DNA of 64,000 nucleotides from Spirochaetota bacterium (GCA_016933025.1 JAFGBT010000015.1:204064-268063); one strand, 5' to 3'; shown: positions 8,109-17,408, numbered from the stretch's first letter. Made by a program: numbers and translations. Notes: generated by a model from the sequence alone, not told the origin.

Positions 8109-8792
8109 TCATGATGAACGGTAGCGGGTCGGGTCGGCGACGCCCGCCTCCAGGAATCCTTTTTTTCTGATGCGACAGCTGTCGCACGAGCCGCAGGCAG
8201 TCCCGTCAGGGCCCGGGTCATAGCAGCTGTGGGTCAGAGAATAATCGACGCCGAGCCTTGTCCCGGCGCGGATGATACCGGCCTTGCTCAAGCTGATCAG
8301 CGGCGTTTCAATCCGAATGCCCTTTCCGCTGGTGCCGGCTTTCGTCCCGAGGTCCGCCATCTCCTGAAAGGCGCGGAAAAATTCGGGCCGGCAATCGGGG
8401 TAGCCGCTGTAATCAACGGCGGTAGCTCCGATAAAGATCGAGACGGCGCCGCTGGATTCGGCGAAGGCGAGCGCATATGAGAGGAAGAGAATGTTGCGGG
8501 CCGGCACATAGGTGTCAGGGATATCGCCGCCGGGTTCGCGGTCACGGGGCACGCCGCGCGAGGCGTCGGTGAGGGCCGAGCTGAATATGCCAGTCGGGAT
8601 TTCGATAAGGGCGTGGCTTTTTATCTTGAAGAACGCGATGAGGCGCTTCGCCGCCTCGATTTCAACGCGGTGCTTCTGTCCGTATAAAAAGACGAGGGCA
8701 GAGAGCTCGAACCCCCGGTCTATGGCGATTGCGGCTGCGGTGGCGGAATCAATCCCGCCGCTCAGAAGCACGACCGCTTTTTTTTGGTTCAT
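8109..8792 (-). CDS. queC: 7-cyano-7-deazaguanine synthase QueC
   Basis: This 227-residue enzyme converts 7-carboxy-7-deazaguanine to preQ0 in queuosine synthesis. The PP-loop LSGGIDSAT sits at residues 9-17. The C-terminal zinc site is visible as HSCYDPGPDGTACGSCDSCRIRKKGF, with the four expected cysteines. Length is normal for the family. No queD, queE or queF gene is adjacent, but folE (GTP cyclohydrolase I), which supplies the pathway's first intermediate in many bacteria, is at 11690 on the opposite strand. Confidence 0.95.
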   Translation of the reverse strand: MNQKKAVVLLSGGIDSATAAAIAIDRGFELSALVFLYGQKHRVEIEAAKRLIAFFKIKSHALIEIPTGIFSSALTDASRGVPRDREPGGDIPDTYVPARNILFLSYALAFAESSGAVSIFIGATAVDYSGYPDCRPEFFRAFQEMADLGTKAGTSGKGIRIETPLISLSKAGIIRAGTRLGVDYSLTHSCYDPGPDGTACGSCDSCRIRKKGFLEAGVADPTRYRSS

Positions 8793-8886
8793 GGCAATTT
8801 TTCCGTGCTGTTGAGTGATGCCCCGTCGGCATCTTCATCTGTCTTATGAGTAAACGGCCGGGCCGAGGAAGTACGCAAATATTTTA

Positions 8887-11013
8887 TCAGGCCAATCCGT
8901 TTTTTTTGAATTTTTTTACCAGGCTGACCATATTCCCTTTCTCATTGTACTCGATGGAGTCGAAGATGTTGCGGGCCATGGATACCCCCCTGCCGTGGGC
9001 GTCCATGTCCCGGTTTGCGTCGCGAGAGTGGTTCCCGAGTACATTCCGATGGTCAAAGCCCGCGCCCTGGTCGGTTATGACATAGGTGACCCGCTCCGGG
9101 TCAAGCGAGTACTCGATGGTCACCTTGCGGTCCCTGCACTTCGGGTCCTGTCTCCTCTCCGCGATGAATTCGAAGTACCTGTCCTCCATGATCGACTCGG
9201 ATTTCTCCTGGTAGGTGATGCCGAGGTTGCCGTGTTCTATGGCGTTGATCACAATTTCCCGGAGCGCGATGCGAATCAGGCTGATCTGCTTCTGGTCCAT
9301 GTAGCGTTTCAGGTTTTTTGTTATCCGATCGGTCACGTCCTCCGCGGTCATCAGGTAATTCCCGATGGAGAATTTTTGCTGCTCGCTTTCGAAGGAAGCG
9401 AGGAGAACATCATCCTCAAGTCCTGTCGCCTTTCCAAGTATCTCATTTTTCCCCTCGATGGTGACACGCTCGAACCGGACCTGCATCTCCTTCGGCTCGG
9501 AGGCGATCGTTGATTTAAACATGACCCTGAGACTGAGCGGGGCGCTTGACTGCCGGAGGGCAACGATCTGCTGGCGGACGAGCTCCTTGCTCACCTTCGC
9601 CGCTGTCGTTTCATCGTACACGAGGTCCATGAAGTTCATGGATGTCACCGTGTCCGGGTTTATCCTGAGATGGTGCATGATGGCGGTGTTTGCCGTGATG
9701 AAGTTCAGCCATTCGTCGAGGGAAAATATAATGTCGCCCGACCCCTCAACCAGCAGCTTGTATTTTTCCTGGGCCCGGATCGTCGCGAGTTGAGCCTCTT
9801 TTTTCTCCTGGTTTATGATATTAAACCGGTCGGCCAGCGCGACGGAGATCAGCGTGACCTCGATGGCCGAACCGATCTGGTTTGCGTACTCGGTGATGAA
9901 CATGATCGGGAGGATGTTCAGCTTGTTCAGTGCGATCAGTATCATCCCGCAGAGGAAGAATAGCCAGGCCATCAGGAAAAAACGAGCCGGCCTGAAGCCC
10001 CGCCTCATGCAGATGACGGCCGAAATGATAATGATGACTGAAGTGAGCACCATCAGCTTCATGGCCGATTCTATTGCCGTGAGATAGTCGCCGAACAGGG
10101 AGTATGCCATGGTCCCAATGCCGACCGCCATTATCGCGTAAAACGAACGGTGCATGACGACGGTATGCTCCCTGGTATGGAGGAAGCTCTGGGAAAATAC
10201 CGCCATCCATACTATGGCGAGGCCGATGAGGAACGGTATGCTTATGTTGTGCCAGGCGGGCAGCATGGGCCAGAGGAGCTTGAAGGCCAGGCCGTTGTAC
10301 GCCATCTGGACCAGGCCGTACGTGAATATATAGATAACGTAGAAGAGATAGCTTCGGTCCCTGATAAAAAAGAAGATGAACAGGTTGTACAGTATCATGA
10401 CCAGGATGATGCCGTAGTATATTCCGAGATAGAAGTTTTCCGTGATGATCTTGTCGGCAAACGCGGACGGTTTCCAGAGCGTGAGCGGGAACTGCTTGGA
10501 GCATTTTCCCGAGAAGCGGAGATAGACCGCGCGGTCCTGGCCGGCCGGGACCGGTATCGAAAAGACGAAATTCCGGTAGTCGATTTCCCGCCGGTCAAAC
10601 GGGTAGATGTCGCCCGCGTTCTTCACGGTGAAGGCGCCGCCCTTTTCCCGGTAATACACTTCGATACTGTCCATGTGCGGGTATTCCAGCTCAAGGAACC
10701 ATTCCTCGTCGCGCGGGAGGCCGTTCCTGATCCGGAAGAGCGCCCAGTAGACGGTCTGGTCAAACCCGAAACTCGGAGAATCGTCCCTGCTCGGGACGAA
10801 GCGCGCCGCAGCAGAAGGAGCGGTCACATCGTCTATCGTCATGCCGCCGCCGTCGTCTTTCAGGATGGAAATGTGCCGCCCGAGTGGATAGCTTGATGTT
10901 TGTCCGTCCAGGACGACGCGCCCGGGGGTTCCGGCCAGAAGGGAATGGGAAGGGGCCGAGTGAAAGACCACAAAGATGGTTATGATGGCCGCGGCGGAAA
11001 AAGTTATTTTCAT
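8887..11013 (-). CDS. 7TMR-DISM sensor ending in an RsbW-like ATPase domain
   Basis: A 708-residue membrane sensor. An N-terminal signal sequence (1-25) precedes an extracytoplasmic 7TMR-DISM ligand-binding domain (about 35-170, with VYWALFRIRNGLPRDEEWFLELEYPHMDSIEVYY). Seven transmembrane segments follow (about 185-395), then a PAS-like region (about 405-520). The C-terminal GHKL ATPase domain (about 570-705) has the N-box EIVINAIEHGN, DQGAGFD and GRGVSMAR. There is no histidine phosphotransfer domain, so it resembles an anti-sigma-factor serine kinase of the RsbW/SpoIIAB type rather than a histidine kinase. A STAS gene lies 106 bases upstream on the same strand and is its obvious partner. 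Confidence 0.88.
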   Translation of the reverse strand: MKITFSAAAIITIFVVFHSAPSHSLLAGTPGRVVLDGQTSSYPLGRHISILKDDGGGMTIDDVTAPSAAARFVPSRDDSPSFGFDQTVYWALFRIRNGLPRDEEWFLELEYPHMDSIEVYYREKGGAFTVKNAGDIYPFDRREIDYRNFVFSIPVPAGQDRAVYLRFSGKCSKQFPLTLWKPSAFADKIITENFYLGIYYGIILVMILYNLFIFFFIRDRSYLFYVIYIFTYGLVQMAYNGLAFKLLWPMLPAWHNISIPFLIGLAIVWMAVFSQSFLHTREHTVVMHRSFYAIMAVGIGTMAYSLFGDYLTAIESAMKLMVLTSVIIIISAVICMRRGFRPARFFLMAWLFFLCGMILIALNKLNILPIMFITEYANQIGSAIEVTLISVALADRFNIINQEKKEAQLATIRAQEKYKLLVEGSGDIIFSLDEWLNFITANTAIMHHLRINPDTVTSMNFMDLVYDETTAAKVSKELVRQQIVALRQSSAPLSLRVMFKSTIASEPKEMQVRFERVTIEGKNEILGKATGLEDDVLLASFESEQQKFSIGNYLMTAEDVTDRITKNLKRYMDQKQISLIRIALREIVINAIEHGNLGITYQEKSESIMEDRYFEFIAERRQDPKCRDRKVTIEYSLDPERVTYVITDQGAGFDHRNVLGNHSRDANRDMDAHGRGVSMARNIFDSIEYNEKGNMVSLVKKFKKNGLA

Positions 11014-11119
11014 CCTTTGAATTGCCTGTTTGACGGCATCGGGGGCCTCCCGGCTGCCGGTATAATCCGGACAGTTGCTCCTGCGACCGCATGCGGCTGG
11101 AGGAGGGGCTGGCCGTGCG

Positions 11120-11419
11120 TCATGTTATGGTAAAAAATTTTGATATGTGAATCATTTCAAATATTTTTTTCACAAAGGGGGACGGGTTGATGAAAGAGAG
11201 TTCCCTTCCCGTTTCTTTAAGGTGGTTGTTGAAGTCCACCAGCATTGATATTGTTGATGAATCGAGAGAGGTGACGTTCTGGAGATTGATGATAATATTT
11301 TTATTATGAATGCGGGCGATCTCACTTAATTGCTGTTGAATCTCTCGAGAATTATGGATGTTCAGCATTTTAAGATTGATGGTAACGGTGACCGCATCCT
11401 GTACGTCAATCGTAAGCAC
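11120..11419 (-). CDS. STAS-domain antagonist paired with the 7TMR-DISM ATPase
   Basis: A 99-residue STAS protein with the phospho-loop SLDSSTISMLV (S54 is the expected phosphoacceptor). The start is a GTG at 11419 with a strong GGGAGG site 8 bases upstream; the nearby ATG at 11426 is out of frame. It is the first gene of the transcript leading to the 7TMR-DISM ATPase, which suggests the ATPase phosphorylates it in a partner-switching module. Its closest visible relative here is the STAS protein at 3740-4117. Confidence 0.87.
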   Translation of the reverse strand: MLTIDVQDAVTVTINLKMLNIHNSREIQQQLSEIARIHNKNIIINLQNVTSLDSSTISMLVDFNNHLKETGRELSFINPSPFVKKIFEMIHISKFFTIT

Positions 11420-11440
11420 GTAGCATCCCTCCCGTTCCGG

Positions 11441-11469
11441 ATTATGCCAGACATTTTATCGGAAATCAA
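11441..11469 (-). promoter_or_regulatory. Candidate promoter of the STAS-7TMR operon
   Basis: Minus-strand TTGATT (11464-11469) and CATAAT (11441-11446) are 17 bases apart, about 20 bases upstream of the GTG start. Confidence 0.45.
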
Positions 11470-11689
11470 CACATTTTTATGAGGGTCAAATAAAAATTTA
11501 TTCTCCTCATGCGCTTCATCTTCAGCGGCGAAGCGACCTGGGCAGCGGCCCGATTATTTGAGCGGTCGTGCAATATTTTTATTGAAAAATCGTCGCCTGT
11601 TCTCATAATGATGCACAGGTAAGATGCCGGCGGGAGGTGAAGACGGCCCGACAGGGTCTTCTCGGTGACCCGTCAGGGAGGTACAGGCC

Positions 11690-12244
11690 ATGGATAGGGA
11701 AAAAATCAGAAAGGCCGTGGTTGACATTCTTGAGGCGATCGGCGAGGACCCGCAGCGTCCGGGACTGCTGGAGACCCCGGAGCGGGTGGTACGCATGTAT
11801 GAAGACATCTTCGGAGGCGAGAAGACCGACGTTGCAGAGATCCTCGGCCGCACCCATGAGCTGGAGCATGACGAAATGGTGGTGGTGAAGGACATTAATT
11901 TTTACAGCATGTGCGAGCACCATCTCCTTCCCTTTTTCGGCGTCTGCCACATCGCCTATATCCCGGACAACAGGGAGATTGTAGGGATAAGCAAGCTGGC
12001 CAGGATCGTCGAGGTCCTCAGCAGGAGGCTTCAGGTGCAGGAGCGCTTTACCACCGAGATAGCGGACGCAATTATGAAACACGTAAGGCCCCGCGGCGTC
12101 GGCGTGGTGATGAAGGCCAGGCACCTCTGCATGGAGATGCGGGGCGTGCGCAAGCCGGGCACCAGCACCATTACCTCAGTCGTCCGGGGGAACTTCAGGA
12201 GCGACATCAGGACCCGCGAGGAATTTCTGAAGCTGATAGAGTGA
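11690..12244 (+). CDS. folE: GTP cyclohydrolase I FolE
   Basis: This 184-residue enzyme converts GTP to 7,8-dihydroneopterin triphosphate, the entry point to folate and, in many bacteria, queuosine. The zinc ligands are visible in [12 protein letters not shown] and HLCMEMRGV, and the family sequence [23 protein letters not shown] is intact. The ATG is preceded by CAGGGAGGTACAGGCC. It stands alone, divergent from the STAS-7TMR operon. No tetrahydrofolate or preQ1 riboswitch was recognised in the 270-base gap upstream. Confidence 0.96.
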   Translation: MDREKIRKAVVDILEAIGEDPQRPGLLETPERVVRMYEDIFGGEKTDVAEILGRTHELEHDEMVVVKDINFYSMCEHHLLPFFGVCHIAYIPDNREIVGISKLARIVEVLSRRLQVQERFTTEIADAIMKHVRPRGVGVVMKARHLCMEMRGVRKPGTSTITSVVRGNFRSDIRTREEFLKLIE

Positions 12245-12400
12245 ATTAATCTTGACAGTTGCGTGGGGACATAATTAACTCATGTCTGTGCCGTCGTCTC
12301 CGCCGAAACGGGAGCCCGCTCCGCCTGCGGGACGATTCGCGGCCCCGGGCGGGAGAGGGACCGGACCGATGATACATCCGTTTGACCGTAATTAAAGCAG

Positions 12401-13018
12401 ATGAAAAAAACCAGCATCGCGGTGCTCATATCAGGATCGGGGACTAACTTGCAGTCCATTATCGATAAGATGGAATCAGGGCACCTGCCGGTGGTTGTCA
12501 GGTGCGTTATTTCCGATCGGGAATCGGCGTTAGGGCTGGAGCGGGCCCGGAAGCACGGCATATCGGCGTATTTCGTAGACCCGAAGCCCTGCGGTTCACG
12601 CGACGCTCACGAGGTCGCCATACTGGAAATTTTGGATAAGCATGATGTCGAGCTGGTCGTGCTGGCCGGATATATGCGGCTCCTGACGGGCCGTATGATC
12701 GGCCGGTACCGTAACCGGATCATAAATATTCATCCCGCTCTGCTCCCCAGCTTTCCGGGCACCGACGGGTACGGCGACGCGTGGCGGTACGGAGTGAAGG
12801 TAAGCGGCTGCACCGTCCACTTCGTCGACGAGGGGTGCGATACCGGGCCGATCATCCTTCAGAGGGTGAATCCGATTGAGCCCGACGATACCTTTGAGAG
12901 TTTCAGGGAGCGCGGGCTGAAGATCGAGCACGGGGTCCTCCCCGAGGCGATCAGGCTCTACTGCGAGGGAAGGCTCAGGATCGAAGGTCGAAAAGTACAA
13001 ATACTGCCTAAGGAGTGA
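12401..13018 (+). CDS. purN: Phosphoribosylglycinamide formyltransferase PurN
   Basis: This 205-residue enzyme formylates GAR with 10-formyl-tetrahydrofolate. The phosphate-binding start LISGSGTNLQSII, the catalytic stretch NIHPALLPSFPG and the aspartate in DEGCDTGPII are all present. Length matches E. coli PurN. The next gene starts 3 bases after the stop codon, so purN heads a purine block with the two IMP-forming enzymes. Confidence 0.95.
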   Translation: MKKTSIAVLISGSGTNLQSIIDKMESGHLPVVVRCVISDRESALGLERARKHGISAYFVDPKPCGSRDAHEVAILEILDKHDVELVVLAGYMRLLTGRMIGRYRNRIINIHPALLPSFPGTDGYGDAWRYGVKVSGCTVHFVDEGCDTGPIILQRVNPIEPDDTFESFRERGLKIEHGVLPEAIRLYCEGRLRIEGRKVQILPKE

Positions 13019-13021
13019 ACT

Positions 13022-13741
13022 ATGGAAAAAGGTTTTGAAATTTTATCACAGATGGAATATCCCGGGCGCATTATCATCATGGGGACCAGCCCGGCGGGCG
13101 ATGACGTGGTCATGTATGCCATAACCGGCCGCAGCGCGTCCAGCCAGGCCCGGAAGCTCGAGAGAGAGCGGAAGACAGTGTTCGTCAAGCCTACCGATGA
13201 GAAGGCGGTACAGGGGGGCGATCCTGACCTCCTCATCTATCCTTCTATTATGGTCGGAAAGTTCAAGTGGATTGCCGTGAGCAACGGCAAGCAGACTCCG
13301 GATATTGCGGCGCAGTTCAAGAAGGGTGTCTCTCCCGTGGCGGCCCTCGGCAACGCCCTAAGGAACTGGGATTTCGAGCCTGACGCGCCGAACCACACGC
13401 CCCGCATCAGCGGCTGCCTCTGCGAGAGCGGCGCACTCTCGATCGTGAAGCGCGCCCCTGACGGAACAGTGCTTCGCGTCTACTACGAGGTGCCCAGGGC
13501 CGAGGGCAGGGGCAGGCTTATAGCGACCTACACGGGGAGCAACGCGGACCCGCTCCCGGTCTTTGCCGGGGAGCCGATGGAAATCGAAATACCCTATGCT
13601 TCCGCGAAGGAAGCGGCGGCGGCGTTCTGGAAGGCCCTGGCTCCCCCCAAGGGAAGAAACGATTACCGGGTAGCCGCGGTCGTTGCGTACCGCGACAAGG
13701 CGGGAAAAATAAAATTTACCCTGAAGAACAGGAATAAATAG
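13022..13741 (+). CDS. purO: PurO-type IMP cyclohydrolase
   Basis: A 239-residue protein of the IMP cyclohydrolase family first known from archaea (PF07826-type). The hallmark YPGRIIIMG...GDDVVMYAITGRSASSQAR lies at residues 13-41, and HTPRISG is near 120. It should close the ring of FAICAR to give IMP. Placement directly between purN and the free AICAR transformylase gene strongly supports the role. The enzyme replaces the N-terminal cyclohydrolase domain that is fused to the transformylase in classical bacterial PurH. Confidence 0.85.
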   Translation: MEKGFEILSQMEYPGRIIIMGTSPAGDDVVMYAITGRSASSQARKLERERKTVFVKPTDEKAVQGGDPDLLIYPSIMVGKFKWIAVSNGKQTPDIAAQFKKGVSPVAALGNALRNWDFEPDAPNHTPRISGCLCESGALSIVKRAPDGTVLRVYYEVPRAEGRGRLIATYTGSNADPLPVFAGEPMEIEIPYASAKEAAAAFWKALAPPKGRNDYRVAAVVAYRDKAGKIKFTLKNRNK

Positions 13742-13754
13742 AAATAGCCACACC

Positions 13755-13783
13755 CGTCCGGGACGGATCTGCCGTCCCGGACG
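13755..13783 (+). other. Perfect 12-bp hairpin between purO and the transformylase gene
   Basis: CGTCCGGGACGG (13755-13766), loop ATCTG, then CCGTCCCGGACG (13772-13783). The stem is perfect and GC-rich but has no U tract, so it may be an RNA-processing or attenuation element inside the purine operon rather than a terminator. Confidence 0.6.
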
Positions 13784-13808
13784 CCTATAGATTATCAGGA
13801 GTATTTTC

Positions 13809-14963
13809 ATGGCAACGGATGTTTCCTCATTCAAGGACGCCTACAAAAAGGCGATTAAAAGCGATTTTCCCTCAGAGGCGATGCTTGTCATCGGCGATAA
13901 AAAGTATCCGCTGAAAAAGGTGGCATATGAGCTGCGGTACGGGACCAATCCCCACCAGCCGTTTATAGCCTACGCTCCCGCCGGCGGGGAAAACCTCTCC
14001 GTGGGAGCTCTCGACATGCTGAAGGGAGGGAAAGAAGGGCTCTCCCTCACGAACATACAGGATATGAGCCAGGCGCTCAATATTCTCAAGTTTTTCAAAA
14101 AGCCGTCGTGCTCCATCATGAAACACGTGAACCCGTGCGGCTTCAAGGTCGAAACGAAGGGTGAGGCGCTCAGCGAGATATACCGGATCGCACGGAGCTG
14201 CGACGAGCGGAGCGCATTCGGCTCAATCATCGGCTTCAACGTGACAGTAGACGCTTCCACGGCCGAGGCGATCATGGAAAGTTTTGTCGAGGGGGTGATT
14301 GCCCCCGGCTACGATCCCGATGCGCTGGCGATTCTTAAGAAAAACGAAGGGACCAAGAAGCTGAACAACGCCATCAGGCTGGCCAGGGTTTCCAACATGG
14401 GCGCGATGCCGAAGTTTATCGGGGATGACGTGGAGGGCCACTACAACCTGCGCAATCTGGTGGACGGCTCTGTTACGGTGGAGGTGCCGTACCTCACCAG
14501 GATCAGGTCGTCAGCCGATTTTATAGTTGATCCCATGATCCCCAACAGCGACCCGGCGAAGTACGGCGGAAAGGACTTCGTGGTGAAGCGGCGGCCGACG
14601 GATGCCGAGCTTGACGACTGCCTCACCGCCTGGTACGTGAACATCAATGTTCGCTCGAACGGCATCGTGTTCGTAAGGGACGGCGCCGCGATAGCCGTCG
14701 GCACCGGCGAGCAGGAACGGATCGGGGCCGTGGAGCAGGCCATTGACAAGGCGCACAAGAAGGGCCATACCCTGAAGGGTGCGGTCATGTCGTCAGACGC
14801 CTTCTTTCCGCAACGCGACAGCATTGACGCCGTAGCCCGGGAGGGGGTCACCGCGGTCGTCTGGCCGGCCGGTTCACTCAACGACGCCCTGGTCATCGAA
14901 GCGGCCAACGAGCACGACATAGCGCTGATGGCCACGCTCGAGCGGTGTTTTCTTCATATCTGA
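13809..14963 (+). CDS. purH: Free-standing AICAR transformylase (C-terminal PurH domain only)
   Basis: A 384-residue protein corresponding to the AICAR transformylase domain of PurH without the cyclohydrolase domain. Conserved stretches are LRYGTNPHQPF (38-48), KHVNPCGFK, SAFGSIIGFN, and near the end MSSDAFFPQRDSID and VVWPAGSLNDALVIEAANEHDIALM. It transfers a formyl group from 10-formyl-tetrahydrofolate to AICAR. The missing ring-closing activity is supplied by the PurO-type gene just upstream. The gap between the two genes contains a 12-bp hairpin. Confidence 0.92.
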   Translation: MATDVSSFKDAYKKAIKSDFPSEAMLVIGDKKYPLKKVAYELRYGTNPHQPFIAYAPAGGENLSVGALDMLKGGKEGLSLTNIQDMSQALNILKFFKKPSCSIMKHVNPCGFKVETKGEALSEIYRIARSCDERSAFGSIIGFNVTVDASTAEAIMESFVEGVIAPGYDPDALAILKKNEGTKKLNNAIRLARVSNMGAMPKFIGDDVEGHYNLRNLVDGSVTVEVPYLTRIRSSADFIVDPMIPNSDPAKYGGKDFVVKRRPTDAELDDCLTAWYVNINVRSNGIVFVRDGAAIAVGTGEQERIGAVEQAIDKAHKKGHTLKGAVMSSDAFFPQRDSIDAVAREGVTAVVWPAGSLNDALVIEAANEHDIALMATLERCFLHI

Positions 14964-15061
14964 TTCTGCGCTACGACAAAATATCTTATATCCATCCCCA
15001 TATTGTTCAAAGACGGGGATTTTGTTCGATTGAAATGTCGCAGTCACATTATTTTCGGCCT

Positions 15062-15180
15062 CGCCCCCCAACCCCCCATAGGGGGGCTCAAAGAAAATTT
15101 ATATGACACCTTTTCCCCTCTCCCTGTGGGAGAGGGGAAGGGGGTGAGCGTAAGTCCCACTCTGGGGGATGTAGGGGGCT
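15062..15180. repeat. Foldback intergenic repeat, copy A
   Basis: About 120 bases with C-rich/G-rich terminal inverted repeats (GCCCCCCAACCCCCCATAGG at the left, and a G-rich complement TCTGGGGGATGTAGGGGGCT at the right). A perfect internal hairpin CCCCTCTCCC-TGT-GGGAGAGGGG lies at 15115-15137. A second copy occurs at 40660-40777. The layout is REP- or MITE-like and no coding potential is present. Confidence 0.75.
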
Positions 15181-15218
15181 GATACCGATCCTTTCAATCA
15201 ACCGCATGGAGACCGTGT

Positions 15219-17384
15219 ATGGGGAATCAGCGGATACTGATCGTTGAAGATGACATGGTGGCTGGAGTCTATTTCCAGCAGATGCTCGTGGAGCAGGGCT
15301 TTGATGTCGCTGGGCCGGCCTCGTCGGTCGAAGAGATGATGGCGAGCATTGCCGATGCCAGACCGGACCTGATAATCATCGATATAATCCTATCGGGAGT
15401 AAAAGACGGGATAGAAGCGGCGCGCTTTATCGCGGAGAGGCACGATATCCCCTTCATTTACCTGACCAGCCATACCGATCCCGACACTATAGCAAGGGCC
15501 AAGGCAACCGGTCCGTACGGTTTCTTGCTAAAGCCGGTCAATCCGAGCGAGCTTGCCGTGGCTATTGAATTCGCCATCTATCGCCACGGCATGGAGAAGG
15601 AGCTGAGGGAGCGCGAGCGGAAGTACCGGCTCCTGGCGGACAACATGCTGGACATGGTCGGTATGTGCGATCCATGGGGGATTTTTACCTACGTGAGCCC
15701 TTCATATGCCGCGGTGCTTGGGTACCCCGAGGAGGAGCTGCTCGGAAGACCGTTATACGCGATCATTCACCCGGAGGACCTTCCGGCCATACGGGATATC
15801 GCGACGCGCAGCGCGGACGACGATGCCAGCGGGATAGCCGCCTACCGGGTCATTCACCGGGACGGCCGCGTCCTCTGGTTCGAATCGAAATGGAAGGTGC
15901 TTACCGGGGAGGACGGCAGGACGCTGGCCGCCGTCTTTTCGATGCGCGACATCACCGATTTCAAGAGGATCGAGAGGGCCCTTCTCGAGAGCGAGGAAAA
16001 GTTCCGGTACCTCTTCGAGCTTTCGGCGGACGCCCAGCTCCTCGTCGACGGCGGCCGGATCATCGACTGCAACTCGGCAGCCGTCAACCTGTTCGGAGCC
16101 GTTTCGAAGGAGCAGATACTGGAGAAACGGCCCCATGAATTGTCCCCGGACATTCAGCCGGACGGGATGTCGGCTGAATCGAAGATGGATGAAATCCTGA
16201 AATTCGCGTACGAGCTTGAGAGCATCAGCTTCGAGTGGATGCACCTGTCCCTTGACGGCCGGCAGGTGCCCGTTGACACGACGTTCACGGTCATACCGAT
16301 AGCCGGGAAGCGCATCATCCATGCCGTGGTGAAAGATATAACTCTCCGCAAGCTTGCCCTGGAGGCCCTGCGGCGGAGCGAGGAGGGCTACCGCGTCCTG
16401 GTGGAGACCATGAGCGACGGGCTGGTCCAGGGGGACGAGGGTGGCTTTGTTAGCTTTGTCAACGACAGGTTCTGCGAAATGGTCGAATTTTCGAAGAATG
16501 AAATTTTCGGGAAATCGATCCTCGATTTCATACACGAAGACGACCGTGAGAATTTTCAGGAGCATCTATGCGGAACGAAGAGGATGGGTAGAGGCGGGCA
16601 GCAGATCGCGCTAAAGTCCCGCTCCGGCGGGAAGATCGACACCATTGTGTCTCCCCGGTCGCTCTCCGACGACCGGAGCCGCCCGAACGGGATTGTGGCC
16701 GTGTTTACCGATATCAGCGATCTCAGGCGTCTGGAGCGCCAGGTGCTCGAGACCAGCATGAAGGAACAGCAGCGGATCGGGCGTGACCTTCATGACGACC
16801 TCGGGCAGATCCTTACGGGGACCGGATTCCTCTGCGAGTCGCTGGTACGGAAGCTGGCGAACAAATCGCTTCCCGAGGCCGAGGACGCGCGCGGCGTGTT
16901 CTCTCTCATCAACGAGGCGAAGGAGCACACCCGTCTTCTCTCGCGCGGCCTGTCGCCGGTTGAGATTGATTCCGGGGGGATAGTCGCCGCCCTGGAACGG
17001 TTTGCCAGGACCATTGAAGGCGTCTACTCGGTATCGTGCGAGCTCCGCTGCGACCCGGGACTTGCCATCAATGACAGCATGGTGGAGACGCAGTTCCACT
17101 ACATCGTGCAGGAATCGGTGACCAATGCCGTCAGGCACGGAGGCGCGCGGCAGGTCCATATTGACCTCGGCAAAAACAAGGGCCAGATCCGCCTGTCAAT
17201 CACGGATGACGGCACCGGCATCCCGGCCGACGTTGATCCCCACAAGGGAATGGGGCTCAGGACGATGCGCTACCGGGCGAACGCCATCGGCGCCTCAATC
17301 ACTATCGCGAAGAACAGAGGGAAGGGGACCGCAGTAACATGCGTGTTGAGGGCTCCGGCAGTTCCCTTCGATAAAAAATATTGA
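15219..17384 (+). CDS. Receiver-PAS3 sensor histidine kinase, NarX/DegS type
   Basis: A 721-residue cytoplasmic signalling protein. An N-terminal receiver domain (1-120) has acidic residues at 10-12, D55 and the switch lysine in FLLKPVNPSE. Three PAS/PAC segments follow at about 135-250, 260-380 and 385-505. The HisKA_3 dimerisation domain contains RIGRDLHDDLGQ with the phosphoaccepting H525. The ATPase domain has QESVTNAVRHGGA, DDGTGIP and GMGLRTMRYRA. No transmembrane segment is seen. The response regulator gene begins 48 bases downstream, so the pair is a two-component system; the N-terminal receiver adds an upstream input. Confidence 0.93.
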   Translation: MGNQRILIVEDDMVAGVYFQQMLVEQGFDVAGPASSVEEMMASIADARPDLIIIDIILSGVKDGIEAARFIAERHDIPFIYLTSHTDPDTIARAKATGPYGFLLKPVNPSELAVAIEFAIYRHGMEKELRERERKYRLLADNMLDMVGMCDPWGIFTYVSPSYAAVLGYPEEELLGRPLYAIIHPEDLPAIRDIATRSADDDASGIAAYRVIHRDGRVLWFESKWKVLTGEDGRTLAAVFSMRDITDFKRIERALLESEEKFRYLFELSADAQLLVDGGRIIDCNSAAVNLFGAVSKEQILEKRPHELSPDIQPDGMSAESKMDEILKFAYELESISFEWMHLSLDGRQVPVDTTFTVIPIAGKRIIHAVVKDITLRKLALEALRRSEEGYRVLVETMSDGLVQGDEGGFVSFVNDRFCEMVEFSKNEIFGKSILDFIHEDDRENFQEHLCGTKRMGRGGQQIALKSRSGGKIDTIVSPRSLSDDRSRPNGIVAVFTDISDLRRLERQVLETSMKEQQRIGRDLHDDLGQILTGTGFLCESLVRKLANKSLPEAEDARGVFSLINEAKEHTRLLSRGLSPVEIDSGGIVAALERFARTIEGVYSVSCELRCDPGLAINDSMVETQFHYIVQESVTNAVRHGGARQVHIDLGKNKGQIRLSITDDGTGIPADVDPHKGMGLRTMRYRANAIGASITIAKNRGKGTAVTCVLRAPAVPFDKKY

Positions 17385-17408
17385 CATGAATGTCGCGCCG
17401 GCTACAAT
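17381..17408 (+). promoter_or_regulatory. Strong promoter candidate for the response regulator
   Basis: TTGACA (17381-17386) and TACAAT (17403-17408) are spaced 16 bases apart. The -35 box overlaps the stop codon of the kinase gene, so the regulator may be made independently of the kinase. Confidence 0.6.

Noticed and set aside
11420-11689. A tetrahydrofolate, preQ1 or other riboswitch upstream of folE
   Set aside because: I could find no consensus core or pairing pattern of these classes in the 270-base gap.
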